16,549 bases of DNA from an uncultured Clostridia bacterium (GTDB taxonomy: Bacteria > Bacillota > Clostridia > Christensenellales > DTU072). Shown piece after piece: positions 13,805 through 16,549 of the stretch. The first letter of the stretch is position 1. Every line of letters begins with the position of its first letter. The DNA is taken from the NCBI GenBank assembly GCA_934296355.1, contig CAKRAY010000020.1:1-16549 (forward strand), read 5' to 3'. The notes below the pieces were generated by a model. It had not been told where the DNA came from, did no database searches, and saw only the letters and a list, made by a program, of their open reading frames with translations. The position numbers and the translations under genes were made by a program.

Positions 13805-14689
13805 TTATACGCCCGTATGCGTGGGATAAGAGAAACTTAAATCGTTCTCCACTTTAAGCGTTCCTCTTCTCGTCGCCCAACATCCGGTGGTAATTCCCAC
13901 TCCCAGCGTCGCGGGATGATGCCCCGCGCATTCCACGTTGACGGTAAGCACGCTTTTTTTGCCGCCGAATCCGAGTGGCGCGATACCTATGCTGTCTAAG
14001 CCTTCCCTCAGTTCTTTTTCGAGTTTTCTGCCCACTTCGTACTCACATTCCGTTCCTATGGGACGAAGTATGGCTTTCTTGCTAAGGTGCGCGCTGGTTG
14101 CGGCGCAAGTTCCTAACCCTACGCCCACTACGAGCGGCGGACAAGCGTTCACGCCCCAATCCAGTATGGTTTGATAAACGAACTTCTTAACGCCTTCCAC
14201 CCCTTCGAGCGGCATGAGAACCTTACTTCTGCCGGGTAACGAACAGCCGCCGCCCGCCATATATAACGAAATAGAAAGTTCGTCGCTTCCGGGAACGAGT
14301 TCCCACTCTATATACGGCGCGTGATAGCCTACGTTGTTGCCCGTATTATGCTCTCCGAGCGGCTCGACTACGTTGGGTCTTAACGGCGTGCGTTTCGTAC
14401 TTTGCGCCGTACCCTCTATAATCGCGCTTTCGATAATATCGAGATAGGGATTCTTCGTGCCGACTTTGACAAAAAATTGCAGTACGCCCGTGTCCTGACA
14501 TAAAGGCCTATTGAGTTTTTTGGCAAGTTCGATGTTCTCTAAAATACAACCGTACATATCCTTGCCTAAACCCTCGGTTTCCTCGGCGGCAAGTTCCTTG
14601 ATACGCTTTTCAACGTCGTCGGGTAAACGAATAGCCACGGTAGCGATAAAATCGGAAATAATTCCGGTAAGTCTTTCTTTTGCTTCCAT
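13805..14689 (-). CDS. ttdA: L(+)-tartrate dehydratase / class I fumarase, alpha subunit
   Basis: A 294-residue [4Fe-4S] hydro-lyase alpha subunit. Motifs in order: LNRPLCQDTG (59-68), FFVKVG, LRPNVVEPLGEHNTGNNVG (103-121), MAGGGCSLPGRSKVLMP (144-160), VNACPPLVVGVG (180-191), KKAILRPIG (204-212) and TTGCWATRRGTL. Cys64, Cys183 and Cys270 match the three cluster ligands of the family, leaving one iron free to bind substrate. The sequence resembles E. coli TtdA more than single-chain FumA. Start ATG 14689 follows GAGGAAAG. First gene of the four-gene operon, with a TTGAAA/TATAAT promoter upstream. No tartrate transporter or LysR/GntR-type regulator is beside it, so a fumarase role in central metabolism is equally possible. 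Confidence 0.87.
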   Translation of the reverse strand: MEAKERLTGIISDFIATVAIRLPDDVEKRIKELAAEETEGLGKDMYGCILENIELAKKLNRPLCQDTGVLQFFVKVGTKNPYLDIIESAIIEGTAQSTKRTPLRPNVVEPLGEHNTGNNVGYHAPYIEWELVPGSDELSISLYMAGGGCSLPGRSKVLMPLEGVEGVKKFVYQTILDWGVNACPPLVVGVGLGTCAATSAHLSKKAILRPIGTECEYEVGRKLEKELREGLDSIGIAPLGFGGKKSVLTVNVECAGHHPATLGVGITTGCWATRRGTLKVENDLSFSYPTHTGV

Positions 14690-14720
14690 TCTTTCCTCGC
14701 TTAAAAAAGTTTATAGGAAA

Positions 14721-14750
14721 ATTATAACACATAAATAGCGTCCGTTTCAA
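14721..14750 (-). promoter_or_regulatory. Promoter of the ttdA-ttdB-oxidoreductase operon
   Basis: On the minus strand, TTGAAA (14750-14745), an 18-bp spacer and a perfect TATAAT (14726-14721). Transcription would start near 14714, giving a leader of about 25 nt before ttdA. No other promoter is seen inside the tightly spaced four-gene unit. Confidence 0.75.
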
Positions 14751-14900
14751 TAGCCAAAAAAAAATTTGTTCTAAAACTAACAAAAAAGAAAAAAAAGCGT
14801 TTTAGTCGCAATTCTTCTCATCGCAAACATTATAAAAAAATAGAGAATTAACCGCATTTTACGTTAACAAAAAATCGTTTGTTTTTTTGTTTGAAAGCGA
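14751..14900. other. A/T-rich spacer without recognised features
   Basis: The 150 bp between the MATE gene end and the ttdA promoter are A/T-rich with several poly-A/T runs. On the minus strand, a weak AATCG/CGATT stem with a long loop followed by six Ts lies just after the MATE stop (about 14869-14898). It could be a poor terminator but is not convincing. No ORF, RNA gene or repeat copy is seen. Confidence 0.5.
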
Positions 14901-16274
14901 TTATGCGTTTTGCGGCGTTTCGGCGGTTTCGGCAAATTTACGCAAACTCTTTTTCGGTTGCGCCCAACGCTTCCCGAAGTAGAATATCCAGGAACAAATC
15001 GCGCCGAGCAGCCAGCCTACCGACCACGACCACCAAATGCCTTCCGAGCCGAACAAGTAAGAAAACAAGAAAGAAAAACCTACTCTCGCTATAAGGTCGA
15101 TAAACGTGCCGATCATGAACATACCCATTCTTCCCGCGCCTTTAAGCACGCTGTCCGCAATGATTTTCGTCGAAGCGAGCAAGTAGAACGGCGAAAGTAT
15201 TCTTAGGAATAAGGCTCCCACACCGATTGCTTCGGTATCCGATTCGTTAAGGAACAGTAACATTATCTTCTCTCCGGCAAGTTCGTAGAGCAAGATAAAA
15301 ACAAGGCATATCCCGAAAGTTATCGTAAAGCCTGCCGGAATACCTTTCTTTATTCTGTCCGTCTTCTTCGCGCCGATGTTTTGCGAAACGTAATTGCTTA
15401 GGCCGTTGCCGACGGTAACTACCGAAGAGATAGAAAAGTTATTGAATTTAAGCGCGGCGGAATACCCCGCTATGGTTGCCGTTCCGTAGCCGTTAATCAA
15501 GCCTTGAATGGCGATATTTCCTATAGAAATGAAACTTTGTTGCAAGGTACTCGGTACGGCAAGTCGCAAAAATTCCTTGAAAATGTCTTTGGAAAAAACC
15601 TTGGGTTTTCGCTCGGTTTTTATCTTTTTTAATTGCACGAGAAGCACGATAAACGCCGTAATTCCGCTTACGCCTTGACAAATAAACGTAGCCCACGCCA
15701 CGCCCGCCACGCCCATATTAAACGAAACGACGAACAGCACGTCCATACCGATATTGGCAAGCGAACTGACCACCAAAAAGATAAACGGCGTGACAGAATC
15801 GCCCATCGCGGCGAAAATACCCGTCGTTATATTATAGATAAAGGTAAACGCAAGTCCGCCGGTATAAATATCGAGATATAAAAGCGAATCGGCGTATATC
15901 TCGCTCGGCGTGTTAAGTAAAGTGAGCAAACTCCCGCCGGCAAGCAGTCCGACGAGCATAAGAACCGCGCAAGTCGACATAGTGACGATAACGGTGGTAT
16001 TAACTGCCGTTTTCAACTCCGTAAACTTCTTTTCGCCCACAAAATTGGCGATAACCAGCGACGCGCCGATATTGCAACCGAACGCGAACGCCAAATACAC
16101 GAAGGTAATTTCATAAGAGTTTCCTACTGCCGCCAAAGCGTTCGTACCCAAAAACTTGCCCGCTACCACGCTATCGGCAATGTTGTACATTTGTTGAAAA
16201 AACACACTCCCGAACATCGGTAACAAGTATTTCCATAAAACCTTTATAGGCGACCCGACCGTTAAATCTTTCAT
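14901..16274 (-). CDS. MATE family efflux transporter
   Basis: A 457-residue membrane protein of the multidrug and toxic compound extrusion family, which exports cationic compounds or drugs in exchange for Na+ or H+. The N-terminus MFGSVFFQQMYNIADSVVAGKFLGTNALAAVG (about 20-51) is the typical first-helix signature. The repeated two-lobe pattern follows, with the second lobe starting near FLRLAVPSTLQQSFISIGN. Hydrophobic segments fit about twelve helices; length is normal. The start is ATG 16274: no Shine-Dalgarno sequence precedes it, and the TATAAT is so close that the mRNA likely begins at or one base before the ATG. A copy of the dispersed repeat lies upstream. The substrate is not predictable. 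Confidence 0.92.
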   Translation of the reverse strand: MKDLTVGSPIKVLWKYLLPMFGSVFFQQMYNIADSVVAGKFLGTNALAAVGNSYEITFVYLAFAFGCNIGASLVIANFVGEKKFTELKTAVNTTVIVTMSTCAVLMLVGLLAGGSLLTLLNTPSEIYADSLLYLDIYTGGLAFTFIYNITTGIFAAMGDSVTPFIFLVVSSLANIGMDVLFVVSFNMGVAGVAWATFICQGVSGITAFIVLLVQLKKIKTERKPKVFSKDIFKEFLRLAVPSTLQQSFISIGNIAIQGLINGYGTATIAGYSAALKFNNFSISSVVTVGNGLSNYVSQNIGAKKTDRIKKGIPAGFTITFGICLVFILLYELAGEKIMLLFLNESDTEAIGVGALFLRILSPFYLLASTKIIADSVLKGAGRMGMFMIGTFIDLIARVGFSFLFSYLFGSEGIWWSWSVGWLLGAICSWIFYFGKRWAQPKKSLRKFAETAETPQNA

Positions 16275-16281
16275 CGGGTAA

Positions 16282-16310
16282 ATTATATGCTTTTTTTTCT
16301 TTTTTGTCTA
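16282..16310 (-). promoter_or_regulatory. MATE promoter placing transcription start at the ATG
   Basis: On the minus strand, TAGACA (16310-16305, 5/6), a 17-bp spacer and a perfect TATAAT (16287-16282). The usual start is 7 bases past the -10, at about 16275; the ATG begins at 16274. The bases between are TTTACCCG with no ribosome-binding site. This is strong local evidence for a leaderless mRNA. Confidence 0.75.
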
Positions 16311-16341
16311 ACGAATTAGTCAAACTCGGACATACGCCGTA

Positions 16342-16549
16342 GCGGAAGCGTGTGACGCTTCACCCGAGTTACGCGGCAACGTACGCACGTTGCATCGCAG
16401 TTATGCGAATAAACCGTGTTCTTCATTAAGCATATAGCCGCACATAAACATTTATCTAAAAAAAAGAAAAATATTTACGGTATAATACGAAATTGTGGAA
16501 ATGACACTTTTCACAATTTCCCCTTAGGGAAATCGAGCAAGAGGGAAAG
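16342..16549 (+). repeat. Long-form dispersed repeat, copy cut by window edge
   Basis: Starts with GAAGCG-TGTGA-CGCTTC (16345-16361), then a GCAACGT-ACGC-ACGTTGC hairpin (16376-16393). The conserved body follows (AAGCATATAGCCGCACATAAA, A-run, TTTACGGTATAATACG). Next are the 13-bp hairpin (16489-16520, arms identical to copy A at 6487-6518) and the CCCCTTAGGG start of the structured module. The module diverges from copies A and B after CCCTTAGGGA before the window ends. Here both palindrome types occur in one copy, which shows that the hairpins are exchangeable modules. Confidence 0.88.

Overview
The window looks like part of a Clostridia-type Firmicutes chromosome, probably an uncultured gut lineage. 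The evidence is strong GGAGG-type ribosome-binding sites, sigma-A-like TTGACA/TATAAT promoters, a YerC/TrpR-family regulator, a yybP-ykoY-like riboswitch and anaerobic Fe-S enzymes (two-subunit hydro-lyase, 2Fe-2S flavoprotein reductase). I see no rRNA, tRNA, CRISPR array, transposase or integrase. The lineage is inferred from gene content and signals, not from any database match.

Region 1 (1-6130) is bracketed by two inverted short copies of a dispersed repeat (1-141 reversed, about 6237-6365 forward). It holds an AlkD-type DNA glycosylase (287-1000, +) and a CPA2/NapA-type cation/proton antiporter (1125-2399, +), which has its own consensus promoter and a structured leader. A two-gene minus-strand operon converges on these: a 988-residue TIR / STAND NTPase / TPR protein (3164-6130) and a SAM-dependent methyltransferase (2405-3142). 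The TIR protein has the architecture of bacterial NLR-like immune sensors and is the best candidate for an undescribed defence system here.

Region 2 (6141-7096) has no genes and is made of repeats. It contains palindromic hairpins, a short repeat copy, then two tandem copies (about 307 and 313 bp) of a long repeat. The long copies carry a 13-bp hairpin with several compensatory changes and a further structured module of about 170 nt. A bidirectional terminator closes the region.

Region 3 (7097-10334, minus) holds a P2-type Ca2+ (possibly Mn2+) ATPase behind a yybP-ykoY-like Mn2+ riboswitch with an intrinsic terminator. It is followed by yerC, which has its own promoter and possible operator boxes.

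Region 4 (10376-14750, minus) is a tight four-gene operon: ttdA-ttdB-like Fe-S hydro-lyase subunits, a phytoene-desaturase-like FAD oxidoreductase, and a ferredoxin-reductase-like FAD/NAD/2Fe-2S protein. The last two overlap by 8 bp. The hydro-lyase would act on L-tartrate or on malate/fumarate. The redox pair would pass electrons from a pyridine nucleotide to an unknown organic substrate.

Region 5 (14901-16549, minus) holds a MATE efflux transporter whose promoter places the transcription start at the ATG, so its mRNA is probably leaderless. A further copy of the long repeat is cut by the window edge.
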